Notes: a model not told the origin generated them from the sequence alone. A DNA stretch of 64,000 nt from Brevibacterium siliguriense (GCF_900105315.1 NZ_LT629766.1:1364001-1428000), one strand, 5' to 3'. Positions 36,317-46,636 are shown, counted from the first letter of the stretch. Numbers and translations: made by a program.

Positions 36317-36550
36317 ATGACCTACACACTGCAGGCCGTTGAGAACTCGGCTGAGAAGGCCAGCCTGATCAGGCGGCTCCGCACCGGAGCCCTCATCGTC
36401 ATCTTCGCCTCCGTGCTGTGTGGACTGCTGGCATGGAATGAACCGCACCCGGTGGCGGTGGCGCTCGCCGTTCTCGTCGGCGGTGCCGGAATCCTCGCCA
36501 TCGACATCGCATTGGCTTACCGGGCTGTGGTGCGCCGGTCGAAAGGGTGA
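36317..36550 (+). CDS. Small membrane protein, two transmembrane helices
   Basis: 77 residues: a hydrophilic start with ENSAEKASLIRRLRTG, then two hydrophobic helices separated by the turn NEPHP, and a basic tail VVRRSKG. The ATG at 36317 follows GGAG five bases upstream. I do not recognise the family. It lies 134 bases before an MFS gene on the same strand, but a shared role is not evident. Confidence 0.6.
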   Translation: MTYTLQAVENSAEKASLIRRLRTGALIVIFASVLCGLLAWNEPHPVAVALAVLVGGAGILAIDIALAYRAVVRRSKG

Positions 36551-36684
36551 ACACGACCCGCCTCGTTCTGCCCCTCGCAGTGCCGTGTCACCGCAGTCAC
36601 TCCGCGCCTGAGACACCTCCACACCCGCCGTCGACCTCCGGCTAGCATGCTGAGTTGAAGCATGCCGTCGACAGGAGGTGAGCG

Positions 36685-37977
36685 ATGGCCGACCACGGCC
36701 GGACACCGGACCAGAATCCCGCTGGCATCGGACTGCTCACCGTCCTCCTCGGCGCCGTCGCCGCTGGGCCGATCATGCTCTACGGCCTCAGTGCTACGAG
36801 CGATTCGATCATTGCCGAGCTCGGCATCTCCGAAGCCCGCTTCGGCCTGCTCGCCACCACTTGTTTCGGTGCCGCCGCGATCGGCAACGCCACCCTGGGC
36901 CGCCTCGCCGATCGACATTCCGATCTCTCGCTCATGGCGTTCATCTTCGTCCTCTCCGCGCTGGCACTCCTGCTGGTGGCCGTGCCTGACGGTTTCGGGA
37001 TGCTGCTTCTGGCCGCCGCGCTGTCCGGAATCGCCCAATCGTTTCCCAACGGTGTGACCAACCGGATCCTCCTCGAGCGTGTTCCCGACTCCAAGCGCAT
37101 CAGCTGGGTCGGCATCAAACAGTCCGGAGTCCAGGTCAGCCAGCTCGTCGCCAGTCTCGCCTTCCCTGTTCTGGCGCTCGGTATCGGGTGGCGCGGCGCC
37201 GCACTGACTGTCGCGATCATCCCGCTCATCCTGCTTGCGATGACCTGGTCTTCCCTGCGCACCACCCCGCTGCTGACGGCTCCGAAATCCCCAGTCGACA
37301 CCGCTGCCAAGGCAGCCGACCCCAACCCTGACACCTCAGCCGACACCGCCGCCGAGGCGTCTCACCCCGACCCTGAACTTGCATCCACCCGTCCGGCCAG
37401 GCACCCCGGCATGGTGTGGGCATTGGCGCTGTTCGGGCTCATCAACGGCATCGGCGTGCAGGCGACGAACGTGTACATACCGCTCTTCGCCGTGCGCGAG
37501 ATGGGCTTCAGCCTCGTCCTCGGCGGCGCCGCGGCCGCACTGGCCGGCGTCATCAGCGTCATCGCCCGCGTCACCTGGGCCAGACGCATGGCCAAGGGCG
37601 CTTCGGGCCCCCGCCTGCTATTGGTCCTCGCTCTCATCGCCCTGGCCGGAGCGGTGTTGTTCCTCGTTGCCGACGCAGCCGGGTGGAGTCTGCTCGTCTG
37701 GGTGGCAGTGGCCTTCCACGGCATCTCCGCGCTCGGCGTCTCGGTCGTGCTCATGGCAGCACTCATGCGAGCGATCCCCGCATCCTCGATGGTCTCGGCC
37801 AGCGGCATGGTCACGGCCGGAATGTTCTTCGGCTTCGCCTTGGGCCCGCTGCTCATGGGCATCATCGTGGGCTCACCCGGCGGGTTCGTCCTCGGCTGGA
37901 TCACCGTCGGCATCACCTATGTGCTGTGCATGATCCTCGCGCTCATTCTCATCCACGCGGTTCACCGTAGGCACTGA
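36685..37977 (+). CDS. MFS transporter
   Basis: 430 residues and twelve predicted helices in two six-helix halves, with a long acidic, Ala/Pro-rich linker (residues 195-230) between them. The charged MFS loop GRLADRHSDL after the second helix is present. ATG at 36685 follows AGGAGG. The CYNX/nitrate-type pattern is loose, so specificity is not assigned. It is convergent with the carnitine-like CoA operon, and could supply its substrate. Confidence 0.83.
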   Translation: MADHGRTPDQNPAGIGLLTVLLGAVAAGPIMLYGLSATSDSIIAELGISEARFGLLATTCFGAAAIGNATLGRLADRHSDLSLMAFIFVLSALALLLVAVPDGFGMLLLAAALSGIAQSFPNGVTNRILLERVPDSKRISWVGIKQSGVQVSQLVASLAFPVLALGIGWRGAALTVAIIPLILLAMTWSSLRTTPLLTAPKSPVDTAAKAADPNPDTSADTAAEASHPDPELASTRPARHPGMVWALALFGLINGIGVQATNVYIPLFAVREMGFSLVLGGAAAALAGVISVIARVTWARRMAKGASGPRLLLVLALIALAGAVLFLVADAAGWSLLVWVAVAFHGISALGVSVVLMAALMRAIPASSMVSASGMVTAGMFFGFALGPLLMGIIVGSPGGFVLGWITVGITYVLCMILALILIHAVHRRH

Positions 37978-38010
37978 ACAGCGACCACCCCTGGGACTCA
38001 ACATAGGGGT

Positions 38011-38796
38011 TCAGCGACCCTGCCAGACAGGCTCGCGCTTCTCTGCGAAGGCCTGCGACCCTTCGCGGGAATCGGCCGAGCTCAGCATCTTCTGGTAGCG
38101 GTCTAGTCGGCCCGAACGCATGAGGGCGAAGCCCTCCTCCACGTCGAGCGTCTGGGTGGCCGAGACCACTTCTCTGATCGCCTGCAGCGCCAGAGGTGCT
38201 CCGTTGCCGACGTCCTCCGCGAGTTCGAGTGCGCTGCTGACGACCTCGGAGGGTTCGACCGTCCGATTCGTCAGGCCCCACCGTTCGGCTTCCGCCGCGC
38301 CCATCCGACGTCCGGTCATGAGCATCTCCAACGCCACGGCCATGGGCAGGAGCTTGGGCAGACGCAGCACCCCACCGGAGTCGGCGATCATGCCCAGCTG
38401 CACTTCGGTCAGCGCGAACTCCGCTTCCGAGGACGCGACGATGAGGTCGGCAGCCAGGGCGAGTTCGAAACCCCCACCGAAGGCCAGGCCGTTGACGGCG
38501 GCGATGATCGGCTTCGTCCGGGTGAAGTACTCGGTGAGTCCGGCGAAGCCGCCGGGGCCGTGATCGGCATCGACGGCCTCACCTTCGGCCGCGGCCTTGA
38601 GATCCCAGCCAGCGCTGAAAAAACGCGTTCCGCCACCGGTGAGCACTGCCACCCGCAGCTGCGGATCGGCCTCGAACTCGGAGAACGCCGCGTAGAGGGC
38701 CAGGCTGGTCGGAACGTCCACTGCGTTGGCCTTCGGCCGATCGAGGGTGATCAGAGCCGTTGTGCCGATTGTTTCAACTGTCACTGGTGCTGTCAT
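38011..38796 (-). CDS. caiD: Enoyl-CoA hydratase/isomerase, CaiD-like
   Basis: 261 residues of the crotonase fold. The oxyanion-hole sequence FSAGWDL and the segment [21 protein letters not shown] are intact, and the C-terminal end [10 protein letters not shown] closely resembles the ending of crotonobetainyl-CoA hydratase CaiD, as does [13 protein letters not shown] with the following [15 protein letters not shown]. It hydrates a 2-enoyl-CoA, here plausibly a crotonobetaine-like substrate. Its start overlaps the CoA-ligase stop in ATGA. Confidence 0.82.
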   Translation of the reverse strand: MTAPVTVETIGTTALITLDRPKANAVDVPTSLALYAAFSEFEADPQLRVAVLTGGGTRFFSAGWDLKAAAEGEAVDADHGPGGFAGLTEYFTRTKPIIAAVNGLAFGGGFELALAADLIVASSEAEFALTEVQLGMIADSGGVLRLPKLLPMAVALEMLMTGRRMGAAEAERWGLTNRTVEPSEVVSSALELAEDVGNGAPLALQAIREVVSATQTLDVEEGFALMRSGRLDRYQKMLSSADSREGSQAFAEKREPVWQGR

Positions 38797-40973
38797 TTCA
38801 GTCCTTTCATGGGTGTATTCGATCTCGTCAATGACTCAGCGGCGCAGCGCAGAAGCACATCGACCGCCACTGCCCCCTGCCGGATTTCGACGGCTTCGAG
38901 CTCATGACCGATCATTTGGTCGCATTCGACAGCGGTCTCGCCCGAGCTCGGGGCCCGTCGCAGGATGAGCGGGTTGACTTCGAGCTCGGTGACCGTGCCG
39001 TCGGCCATGGCCCAGTCGACGATCGCGGTGATCGCCTCGACTGCGGCACCGACATCGGCGCGTGCTCGGCCGCGAGCACCGTCGAGCACCGGCCACAGCT
39101 TGAGTGAACGCAGCGCCCTGAGGATATCCTCGCGGCGGACCGGCAGCAGGAGGGTGGCGAAGTCGCGGACGACCTCGACGAGGGTGCCTCCGACCCCGAG
39201 CGTGAGGATCGATCCGAAAGTGGGATCCGTGCGCAGGCCCACGACGAGTTCGGCGACCCCGTCTGAGACCATCTGTTCGATGAGAAACCGCGTGCCGACG
39301 GATTCCAGGGCATCGACGGCCTCGATGACCTCGTCTTCGCTCATCAGCCCGATACGCACTCCTCCACGGTCGGATTTGTGCGCCATGACCGGTTCGATGA
39401 CCTTCGCAACCACGGGGAAGCCCAGCTGCCCGGCGGCCGCTGCGGCCTCGAGCGGGGTGGACACCACATGACCGACCGGCACCGACAACTTGTGTGCCGA
39501 CAGTGTTGTCTTCGCACTGTCTTCATCGGCGAGTACCAGATCTCCGGCCCGGGTTGTCTGGCCCGAACGGTCGGCGGTCGGCGCCAGAGGCAGTGGCGGT
39601 ACGGCCCGGGCCGCCGATATGTCGGCGGCGATGCGGATGGCCGCCATAGCCTCGCGCACTCCGTGCAGCGGTACGATCCCACGGCCGATGAGGTCGATGG
39701 CGACGTCCTCGGGCAGGTTCTCCGACATCGAGGTGACGACACCGGCCGGAGCGGGTTGCTCGGCATGGGCTCCGACGAAGGCTTCGAGGGTGCCCATCCA
39801 GATGCTGCGGTCAGCCCGGTCGTGACGAGGGATGTCGAGAGCCAGTAGGTGCAGCTGGCTTCCGGCGGTGAGCAGCTGCGAAAAGCATTTCTGCTGGGCA
39901 GGAACATCGCCCCAGATGTAGGTCTGATAGTCCAGTGGATTGCGCACATGGATGCGCGGTCCCAAGGCCTCGCGCAGCCCGGCCGCAGCTGCCGCCGGCA
40001 GCTCAGGCATCTCGACACCGGCGGCCTCTGCCGCATCGGCCAGCAGGGCGGCCTCGCCTCCCGAACAGCTGGCCGAGGTCACTGTCGGCGCCCTCAGGGC
40101 GCCGTGGACGTGCAGCAGCGACAGCGTTTCGACGAACGTCGGCAGATCGTGTGCTCGACCGATGCCCAAACGGGTGAAGAGAGCATCGACGAGGACTTCG
40201 GGGCTGCCGAAGGAGTTCGTGTGGCTGAGGTTGGCCTGCTCGCCCAGAGCCGAGGTTCCGGATTTCAGGGCCACGATCGGGACATTGGCCTCCCGGGCCT
40301 TGGCGGCCAGGGCCTCGAGCGCGTACACGTCGCCGAGCGCCTCGAGGTGGAGGCCGATGGCGGTGATGCGCGAGTCGTCGAGCAGGCCCGAGGCGAGATC
40401 CGCCCCGGACATGGCCGCGCTGTTGCCCAGCGTGGCCAGGAACGCCAAGGGCATGCCCCGACGCTGCATGCTGATGTTCTGGGCGATGTTTCCGCTCTGC
40501 GTGATCACTGCGACGCCGGATTCTACCCGACGGCCGCCGTTTTCGTCGGGCCACAGGGCCGCCCCGTCGAGGTAGTCGATGATGCCGATGCAGTTGGGTC
40601 CGATGAGCGGCATATCACCGGCGGCCGCGACGAGCTCGTCCTGCAGTTCTGCTCCCGCCGCATTGTCCTCGGCGAATCCCGAGGCGTGGCAGATCGCACC
40701 TCCGACACCGGCGGCGGCGAGCTCCCGCACGACTGCGGGAGATGCCTCGGCGGGCACTGCGACGAGAGCGGCATCGGGGGTTGCCGGCAGATCTGAGATC
40801 GATGGGTAGCAGGGCACTCCGGCCAGGGTGTTCCGGCCGGGATTGACCGCCCAGACGGGGCCGTCGAACCCGATCCCACGGGTCTGCTCGATCGCTTTGG
40901 CGGCCGTCGTTCCCCCGATGACTGCGATGCTTGCGGGCTTGAGGCAGCGCCGAAGTCTGCGATGGTCGAACAT
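38793..40973 (-). CDS. NDP-forming acyl-CoA synthetase (fused alpha and beta domains)
   Basis: 726 residues. An N-terminal CoA-binding Rossmann domain (residues 1-130, [18 protein letters not shown]) is followed by two succinyl-CoA-synthetase-like domains with the phosphohistidine region [10 protein letters not shown] near 248, and an ATP-grasp domain from about 490 ([25 protein letters not shown]). It activates a carboxylate to its CoA thioester with ATP or GTP cleavage to the diphosphate. It is coupled to the ACD gene by TAATG and to the hydratase by ATGA. A carnitine or gamma-butyrobetaine activating role is inferred from neighbours. Confidence 0.88.
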   Translation of the reverse strand: MFDHRRLRRCLKPASIAVIGGTTAAKAIEQTRGIGFDGPVWAVNPGRNTLAGVPCYPSISDLPATPDAALVAVPAEASPAVVRELAAAGVGGAICHASGFAEDNAAGAELQDELVAAAGDMPLIGPNCIGIIDYLDGAALWPDENGGRRVESGVAVITQSGNIAQNISMQRRGMPLAFLATLGNSAAMSGADLASGLLDDSRITAIGLHLEALGDVYALEALAAKAREANVPIVALKSGTSALGEQANLSHTNSFGSPEVLVDALFTRLGIGRAHDLPTFVETLSLLHVHGALRAPTVTSASCSGGEAALLADAAEAAGVEMPELPAAAAAGLREALGPRIHVRNPLDYQTYIWGDVPAQQKCFSQLLTAGSQLHLLALDIPRHDRADRSIWMGTLEAFVGAHAEQPAPAGVVTSMSENLPEDVAIDLIGRGIVPLHGVREAMAAIRIAADISAARAVPPLPLAPTADRSGQTTRAGDLVLADEDSAKTTLSAHKLSVPVGHVVSTPLEAAAAAGQLGFPVVAKVIEPVMAHKSDRGGVRIGLMSEDEVIEAVDALESVGTRFLIEQMVSDGVAELVVGLRTDPTFGSILTLGVGGTLVEVVRDFATLLLPVRREDILRALRSLKLWPVLDGARGRARADVGAAVEAITAIVDWAMADGTVTELEVNPLILRRAPSSGETAVECDQMIGHELEAVEIRQGAVAVDVLLRCAAESLTRSNTPMKGLK

Positions 40974-42133
40974 TATGCTCCCAGCGGCCGCAGCAGCGAG
41001 CGGGAGATGATGTGACGCTGGATCTCACTGGTGCCGTCCCAGATCCGCTCGACACGGGCATCGCGCCAGAAGCGTTCGATGGGCAGTTCGCTCATCAGTC
41101 CCATCCCGCCGAAGATCTGCACCGCGTCATCGGTGATCCGGCCGAGGGCTTCGGAGGCGAAGAGTTTGGCCATAGCCGCGTCCCGGTTGCTCATACGACC
41201 GTTCTGCAGGCGGCTGGCGGCCTGCAGCGTCAGCAGTTCTGCGGCCTCGAGGTCGGTGGCCATGTCCGCGAGTTTGAACCCGACGCCCTGGAAACGTCCG
41301 ATGGTCTGGCCGAACTGCTCGCGTTCGGCCGCCCACTTGGTGGCCATGTCGAGGACGCGACGACTGCGGCCGACGCTGGTGGCGGCCACGCTCAGACGGC
41401 TGGCGCCGAGCCACTCATCCATGAGGTCGAAGCCGCGTCCCTCTTCGCCGAGGCGCTGGGAGGCCGGGACCCGGCAGTCGACGAAGGACAGCTCGCACTG
41501 ATGGTAGCCGCGGTGGGACACGCTCGCCGAACCGCGGGTGACCTCGAAGCCGGGCGTGCCCTTGTCGACGAGGAACGCCGTGATGAGATTACGGGGCCCG
41601 CGCGGTGTCTCTTCGACGCCGGTAGCGGCGAAGAGTACGACGAAGTCGGCGGCATCGGCGTGGCTGATGAAGTGCTTGGTGCCGTTGATGACGTAGTCGT
41701 CGCCGTCGCGAACGGCTCGGGTGGTCATCGAGCGCACGTCGGAACCGGCACCGGGTTCGGTCATCGCCAGGCAGTCGTGGCGTTCGCCGCGGACGGTGGG
41801 CAGCAGGTACCTCTCGCGCTGCTCTCCCTCGCAGGCTTCGAGGATGTTGCTCGGACGGGCGACGAGCATCTGCAGTGCGAAGCTCGTCTTGCCGAACTCG
41901 CGCTCGGCCAAGGTCAGACTGATGGGATCGAGGCCGCCGCCGCCGATGTCCTCGGGCATGTTCGCCGCGTAGAGACCGGCGTTGAGGGCTCGCTCGCGGA
42001 TCTGGTCGGCCAGGCCCTCGGGCAGTTCGTCGAGGCGCTCGACCTCATCCTCGTAGGGCATGAGTTCACGTTCGACGAATTGCCGGACGGTGTCGGCCAC
42101 TGCCTGCTGTTCGATGTCGAGTGAGAAGTCCAT
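40973..42133 (-). CDS. Acyl-CoA dehydrogenase
   Basis: 386 residues with the complete fold: FAD and substrate motifs in CLAMTEPGAGSDVRSM and the segment DEWLGASRLSVAATSVG, and the C-terminal signature QIFGGMGLMSELPIERFWRDARVERIWDGTSEIQ, with the catalytic glutamate region near the end. ATG at 42133 follows CAGGAGAATCGC. Oxidises an acyl-CoA to the 2-enoyl-CoA used by the hydratase. CaiA-type or gamma-butyrobetainyl-CoA dehydrogenase is the most likely role from context, but the sequence alone does not prove it. Confidence 0.9.
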   Translation of the reverse strand: MDFSLDIEQQAVADTVRQFVERELMPYEDEVERLDELPEGLADQIRERALNAGLYAANMPEDIGGGGLDPISLTLAEREFGKTSFALQMLVARPSNILEACEGEQRERYLLPTVRGERHDCLAMTEPGAGSDVRSMTTRAVRDGDDYVINGTKHFISHADAADFVVLFAATGVEETPRGPRNLITAFLVDKGTPGFEVTRGSASVSHRGYHQCELSFVDCRVPASQRLGEEGRGFDLMDEWLGASRLSVAATSVGRSRRVLDMATKWAAEREQFGQTIGRFQGVGFKLADMATDLEAAELLTLQAASRLQNGRMSNRDAAMAKLFASEALGRITDDAVQIFGGMGLMSELPIERFWRDARVERIWDGTSEIQRHIISRSLLRPLGA

Positions 42134-42173
42134 TGTGCGATTCTCCTGGATTGGTGTGTGGGACGGTGTCGGC

Positions 42174-42722
42174 TCAGCGGCGGCGGATGCCGAGTGGGCG
42201 GCCGATGAAGGCGGGACGTTCGAGGCCGGCATGGGCCTGTTGCAGCTGGCTGATGCGCTCGAAGAGCTGATCGCCCATCGTTGCGGAGCGGCCGATCTCA
42301 GTGTCGACGTGAACGAGCAGCTGCTCACCCGCGGCGACGATCTCGTCAGTGTTGACATTGCGCATCATGTGCATAATGTGCACTCGCTTGGCGTCGACGT
42401 CGAGCACGGCCAGTGCCAGCTCGAACGAATCGCCTTTGCGCGCCTGCGAGATGTTGTGGATATGGGTCTCGACAGTGAAGAGGGAGTGCCCGGCCGCACG
42501 GTAGTCCTCATCGATCCCCACGAAACGGAAGAACGCATCGGCGCTGTGGCCGAACGCCAGGAGGTAGCTCGATTCGCTCATATGGTCGTTGTAGTCGACC
42601 CACGCTTGGGGAACTTCTGAGCGATAGAGCACGAGAGGTGCGGGAAGCTCGCCGCTCTCTTGCCACTCCATCCGTCTTGTGCCCTCGAATGGGGTTCTGA
42701 TCCTCGCCTCGTCTTCGGGCAT
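42174..42722 (-). CDS. Acyl-CoA thioesterase, hot-dog fold (CdhB-like)
   Basis: 182 residues of the 4-hydroxybenzoyl-CoA thioesterase-type hot-dog fold. WVDYNDHMSESSYLLAFGHSADAFF has the catalytic-loop aspartate and histidine of the family; the same stretch and SLFTVETHIHNISQARKGD resemble betainyl-CoA thioesterase of carnitine catabolism. ATG at 42722 has GAGGGAG about ten bases upstream. The gene precedes the dehydrogenase by 40 bases in the same operon. Confidence 0.8.
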   Translation of the reverse strand: MPEDEARIRTPFEGTRRMEWQESGELPAPLVLYRSEVPQAWVDYNDHMSESSYLLAFGHSADAFFRFVGIDEDYRAAGHSLFTVETHIHNISQARKGDSFELALAVLDVDAKRVHIMHMMRNVNTDEIVAAGEQLLVHVDTEIGRSATMGDQLFERISQLQQAHAGLERPAFIGRPLGIRRR

Positions 42723-42865
42723 GATGCATTCGCTCCCTCGCATATACTGCAATTACTGTACGCATTATGCAAAAGAGGCGCATATCTTGTCAATACACCC
42801 GAGGCAGGGGCAGGCCCTGATACGGTGCAGAGGCGCGCACCGCGCGTTCAAGCAAGGGAGTGCCA

Positions 42866-43648
42866 ATGTCCGAGAAGTCAGGTGCCGAGAGCTCGCCGTC
42901 CAGCAGCCGGATCCAGTCCGTGGAAAGAGCGATCGGTCTCATGGAATCCATTGCCGATGGTCCGGAGCAGGGGTCGACCCTGGCCGAGGCGGCCGACGCC
43001 TGCGGTATCAATCGGGCGACCGCCTGGAGGCTGCTGGCTACGCTGGAGGATCGCCACTATGTGGAGAAGGATCCATACTCCAGTCGCTACACGATCGGAT
43101 TCGCAGTCAACCGGCTGGCCCGCAGTGCAGGCGTCGACCATCTCATCAATCGCTGCCATCCGATTCTCAAGCGTCTGTGCGAGGAGACGGGGGAGACCGC
43201 CAGCCTGGCAGTCCCTCGTGAGCTCGGCCTGATGTATGTCGATGAGGTCGTCCCGCCTAGCCTGATGACCGTGCGTTGGATAGGGCGCAGGGTCTCATTG
43301 CATGCGACCTCGGCCGGCAAGGCGATGCTGGCATGGCTTCCCGAGAGCGATACACGCGCAGTGCTCGCCGCGCCTCTCACCGGTCATACCGAGTCCACGC
43401 ACACGCGGATGGATGAGCTCGAAGCCGACCTCGCTGAGATCCGTACAGTGGGCTACAGCGTCGCTGCCGGAGAGCTGGAACATGGTGTGTGCGGTGTCTC
43501 GGCTGCGATCTGTGCGCCCCGTCGCAACCCCATCGGGGTCATCAGCATCTGGGGGCCGCAGGAGAGGATCCCCGACGAGAGATTCTCGGAACTCGGTGCG
43601 CTCGTCACCGCGGCGGTCCGAGAAGCCGTCGGCGGAGCGGGCGACTGA
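42866..43648 (+). CDS. IclR-family transcriptional regulator
   Basis: 260 residues. The N-terminal winged helix includes LAEAADACGINRATAWRLLATLEDRHYV. The C-terminal effector domain carries RRVSLHATSAGKAMLAWLP, GYSVAAGELEHGVCGVSAAI and the cysteine-containing motif of IclR ligand domains. ATG at 42866 follows GGGAG; GTG at 42860 is in frame. It is divergent from the thioesterase-ACD-ligase-hydratase operon and is its likely regulator. Confidence 0.88.
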   Translation: MSEKSGAESSPSSSRIQSVERAIGLMESIADGPEQGSTLAEAADACGINRATAWRLLATLEDRHYVEKDPYSSRYTIGFAVNRLARSAGVDHLINRCHPILKRLCEETGETASLAVPRELGLMYVDEVVPPSLMTVRWIGRRVSLHATSAGKAMLAWLPESDTRAVLAAPLTGHTESTHTRMDELEADLAEIRTVGYSVAAGELEHGVCGVSAAICAPRRNPIGVISIWGPQERIPDERFSELGALVTAAVREAVGGAGD

Positions 43649-43742
43649 GAACAGCTCGCCTTGCGCATGAGCGGGGCGAGGCTTCTCGGGGAACCCCGGC
43701 TGGTCCTGTCGGGCTCCTCAGGCGAATCCGTCCGATCGTGCC

Positions 43743-44900
43743 TCAGGACTGTTCGGAGCCCTCGGCGACGCGGTCGGTGGCCAGCAGCATCCGATCTCCT
43801 GCCTGCACTATGCCCAGGCCCTCGGGGGTGAACGCTCCCGGCACCGCGACCACACCTGAACCGTCGGCCGGATAGCCGCGGGCAAGGCTGCCGGTCGCGG
43901 CATTGTGGACGCGCAATGTGCCACCCTCGCGCAGATAGATCAGACCCCCGACGGCCGCCTCGAGCTCGACCGACTGCGGCACCGACACCGGAAGTTCGTT
44001 CTTGCCCGTGTCGTCGATGACCGTCAGCCCCTGCTTGCCGAGCGTGACGATGGCCCCGGTGTTCGCATCTTGGGCGACCCCGCGGGCATCGTCATCGAGC
44101 AGCTCGCCGGTCTCCAGGTCGAGCACCGGGCCGATTCCGTCTCCGGCGTCGAGGGCGATGACGTCCGCTCCCGGGTCCGCCTCGGGGACGGCACGCAGCT
44201 CATCGGCGTTCCAGCCGTTGTCCGGCAGCGACAGCTCCCATGACTGCTCACCGGTGGCACGCATCTTCTCACCGTCGACGCTCAGCACTGTGCCCCGATA
44301 CTCGCCGAGGGGGCGCACGTCCGAGGACCCGCCCTGTGCCACCTCGCCGGTGGCCGGATCGAGAGCGAGAGCCTCGGTGGGATCGTCATCCTCGGCGGCG
44401 AAGACGGTGCCCGGTCCGCGCATCGGACCGGGCACGTCGACGGGGCCCCATTTCTGCTCGCCGGTTTCCAGGCTGTAGGCGCTCGCAGTGACGTCCTCGT
44501 TGCAGTCGGTCGACGAATCGGAATCGGTGAGCACGGCCAGGGGTGCGCCGTCGGCATCGACGCTCACGGTGAATCCGGTGCATCCGCTCGGCCGTTCTGC
44601 CTGCCACAGCGCGGAGCCGTGGATGTCGACGGCGGAGAACTGGAGGGTCTCGTCGTCGATGCTCGCAGAGAGGAATGCTTCGCCGAGGTGCTTGGGCGGC
44701 AGGTCCCATCCGGGCTCGACGAGTTCGAGGGGCTCGATGATCAGCGGCAGCTGCAGATCGGAGGCGTCGACGGCATCGAGGTCGGTGGTGACCTGCTCGG
44801 GCGTTCGGTCGAAGTCATCCGGGGCCTGGGAACAGCCTGCGAGGACGAAGGCTCCGATGAGCGCTCCGGCAAGGTATGTGAAGTGTCTGCGGGCGCGCAT
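43743..44900 (-). CDS. PQQ-like beta-propeller lipoprotein 1
   Basis: 385 residues with a lipoprotein signal (lipobox VLAGC, cysteine at about 23). The mature part has repeated blades with tryptophan-docking elements such as GSALWQAERP, GEQKWGPVDVPGP, ATGEQSWELSLP and LDLETGELLDDD, suggesting a seven- or eight-bladed PQQ-type propeller. Two cysteines in the SGCTGF and TDCNED segments are potential disulfide partners. It begins three bases after the CcdA2 stop. It is paralogous to the protein at 46721-47929, sharing KWGPVDVPGP/LWGPVEVPGP. Function unknown; it is likely an extracytoplasmic scaffold or substrate for the redox system. Confidence 0.75.
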   Translation of the reverse strand: MRARRHFTYLAGALIGAFVLAGCSQAPDDFDRTPEQVTTDLDAVDASDLQLPLIIEPLELVEPGWDLPPKHLGEAFLSASIDDETLQFSAVDIHGSALWQAERPSGCTGFTVSVDADGAPLAVLTDSDSSTDCNEDVTASAYSLETGEQKWGPVDVPGPMRGPGTVFAAEDDDPTEALALDPATGEVAQGGSSDVRPLGEYRGTVLSVDGEKMRATGEQSWELSLPDNGWNADELRAVPEADPGADVIALDAGDGIGPVLDLETGELLDDDARGVAQDANTGAIVTLGKQGLTVIDDTGKNELPVSVPQSVELEAAVGGLIYLREGGTLRVHNAATGSLARGYPADGSGVVAVPGAFTPEGLGIVQAGDRMLLATDRVAEGSEQS

Positions 44901-44903
44901 GGT

Positions 44904-45875
44904 TCAGTGCTTCGTTCCCGGTGACTGTGACGGCTTCGACGACTCCTCGGCGGAGGCGGTGCCACCCTGACCGGATGCCAAGCCACCCTGACCGGAAGCT
45001 GCGATGCCCTGATCGGAGGCCGCGCCCTGATCCGCGGCAGCGGCTCGCCGGGCGCGGCGACGCTCATGGCGGAACCACAGAGCGATCGCGAGTACCGCCA
45101 GCACGCAGACGACGATGATGTCGGTCGTCGTCGACGACCACGAACTCACCCATTCCTGAGCATGGGCCAGAGCGGTCGTCGGCACCAGCGACGGTGCCGA
45201 GACGAGGCCGTTCGTCGTCCAGAACACGATGCCCACAACGATCATCAGGACACCGGTGACCATCGACATGATGGGCAGTCTGAGACCGAAGAAGGTGACC
45301 GAACCCCCGCGGAGAATCGTTCGGGTCCGGGTGCCCACGCGGGTCCACAGGGCCGCGATGACGAACAGCGGCACGACCATCCCTGCCCCATAGACGGCGA
45401 GCATGATGCCGCCGAGGACGGAGCTGCCCTTGGTTGCGGCCAGGGTGAGCACAGCGCCGAGGATGGGCCCGGCACAGACACCGGCGATCCCGCTCGTGGC
45501 GCCGAGGAGGAAGGTCTTCGTCCACCCGGTCGCCTGCGCGGAGCGCTGCCGGGCGGCATCGGCTCCCGGCAGCATCTTGGCCGGGTCGAAGCCGAAGCCG
45601 AAGAATTGGACGATGCCTAAGACGATGAGGATCACCGAGGCGACGAGGACGATCGCGCCGCGGTGGGAGGTGAACAGGGCCCCGAGAGTGCCGGCGCCCA
45701 TCCCTAAGGGGATGAGCACGACCAGCATGCCCACATAGAAGATGAGGCCGTGGAGGATCAGGCGCGAGCCCGCCCCGACGGTGGAGCCGAAGAAGGCCGG
45801 CAGCAGGAGTGCGGCGCAGGGGCTGAGCAGGGCGAGGATGCCCCCGATGAAGGCGCTGATCAGGCTGATATCCAT
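44904..45875 (-). CDS. ccdA: CcdA/DsbD-type thiol-reductant membrane transporter 2
   Basis: 323 residues and nearly collinear with the protein at 3100-4059; the N-terminus ISLISAFIGGILALLSPCAA and GIAGVCAGPILGAVLT carry the two redox cysteines. It has six transmembrane helices and a low-complexity C-terminal tail of Gly-Gln-Ala-Ser repeats not present in the paralogue. The start overlaps the DsbA-like gene stop in TGATG. It passes reducing equivalents out of the cytosol, most simply to the DsbA-like partner encoded just upstream. Confidence 0.9.
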   Translation of the reverse strand: MDISLISAFIGGILALLSPCAALLLPAFFGSTVGAGSRLILHGLIFYVGMLVVLIPLGMGAGTLGALFTSHRGAIVLVASVILIVLGIVQFFGFGFDPAKMLPGADAARQRSAQATGWTKTFLLGATSGIAGVCAGPILGAVLTLAATKGSSVLGGIMLAVYGAGMVVPLFVIAALWTRVGTRTRTILRGGSVTFFGLRLPIMSMVTGVLMIVVGIVFWTTNGLVSAPSLVPTTALAHAQEWVSSWSSTTTDIIVVCVLAVLAIALWFRHERRRARRAAAADQGAASDQGIAASGQGGLASGQGGTASAEESSKPSQSPGTKH

Positions 45876-46621
45876 CAGTTCTGTCCTTTCTTCGCCGTCT
45901 CGACGGCATCGACGAAGACATCCGTGGGCTGAGCGCCGACGTACGGCTGCCCATCGAGGATGAACGTCGGGGTGGAGAACGCACCGAGGTCGGTGCCCAT
46001 GGCGGCATTGTCCGCGACCGCCTCGGCGGTCTTCTGGGAGTTCATGTCCGCGGTGAATTCGTCGGTGTCGAGGCCGATCTCTTCGGCTGTGGTGGTCAGA
46101 GCTTCGGGGGTGAGTTCATCGGGGGAGCGGGGCTTGCCGCCGGCGAACATCGCATTGTGGAATTCCCAGTGTTTGTCCTGCAGGGCCGCGGCATAGGCGG
46201 CCTTCGCGGCCTGCTCGGATGCGGAGCCGAACACATTGACCTCACGCCACTCGATGCGCAGATCACCGGAGTCGACGTAGTCGAGCATCTTCGGCAGCGT
46301 GTCCTGCGACCAGGCGGCGCAGTAGGGACACTGGTAGTCGGAGAAGACGACGAGCTTGACCGGTGCGTCGACGGGACCGTCGGACATCGGATCCGATTCT
46401 TCACCGGAGTCGACATCGCCGAGATCGGACTGCTCGGGGTCGGCGACCTCGGTGACGACGACCTCGGTTTCGGAGCTTGCACCACCGGCCGTGGGCGTCG
46501 ACTCGTCTTCGCCGCTGCGGTCGATCACGACGATCATGAGCACGAGCGCCACGGCGATGACGCCTACCGTGGCGGGGATCCACCAGCGGTATTGCGGGCG
46601 CGGGGCCGCATGTCTGGCCAT
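45875..46621 (-). CDS. Membrane-anchored DsbA-like thioredoxin-fold protein 3
   Basis: 248 residues: basic N-terminus, transmembrane segment at about 13-33, acidic linker, and a DsbA fold with CPYC at 98-101, plus TPTF cis-proline. It heads a three-gene operon with CcdA2 and a propeller lipoprotein. The ATG at 46621 follows AGGAGTGAG. A perfect BlaI-type palindrome (46637-46655) lies 16 bases before it, so repression by BlaI is likely. Confidence 0.88.
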   Translation of the reverse strand: MARHAAPRPQYRWWIPATVGVIAVALVLMIVVIDRSGEDESTPTAGGASSETEVVVTEVADPEQSDLGDVDSGEESDPMSDGPVDAPVKLVVFSDYQCPYCAAWSQDTLPKMLDYVDSGDLRIEWREVNVFGSASEQAAKAAYAAALQDKHWEFHNAMFAGGKPRSPDELTPEALTTTAEEIGLDTDEFTADMNSQKTAEAVADNAAMGTDLGAFSTPTFILDGQPYVGAQPTDVFVDAVETAKKGQN

Positions 46622-46636
46622 GTTCTCACTCCTGAA

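Noticed and set aside
44940..45030. Short tandem repeat in the CcdA2 3' end
   Set aside because: The repeated Gly-Gln-Ala-Ser codons make an ordinary flexible C-terminal tail; no CRISPR-like spacing.
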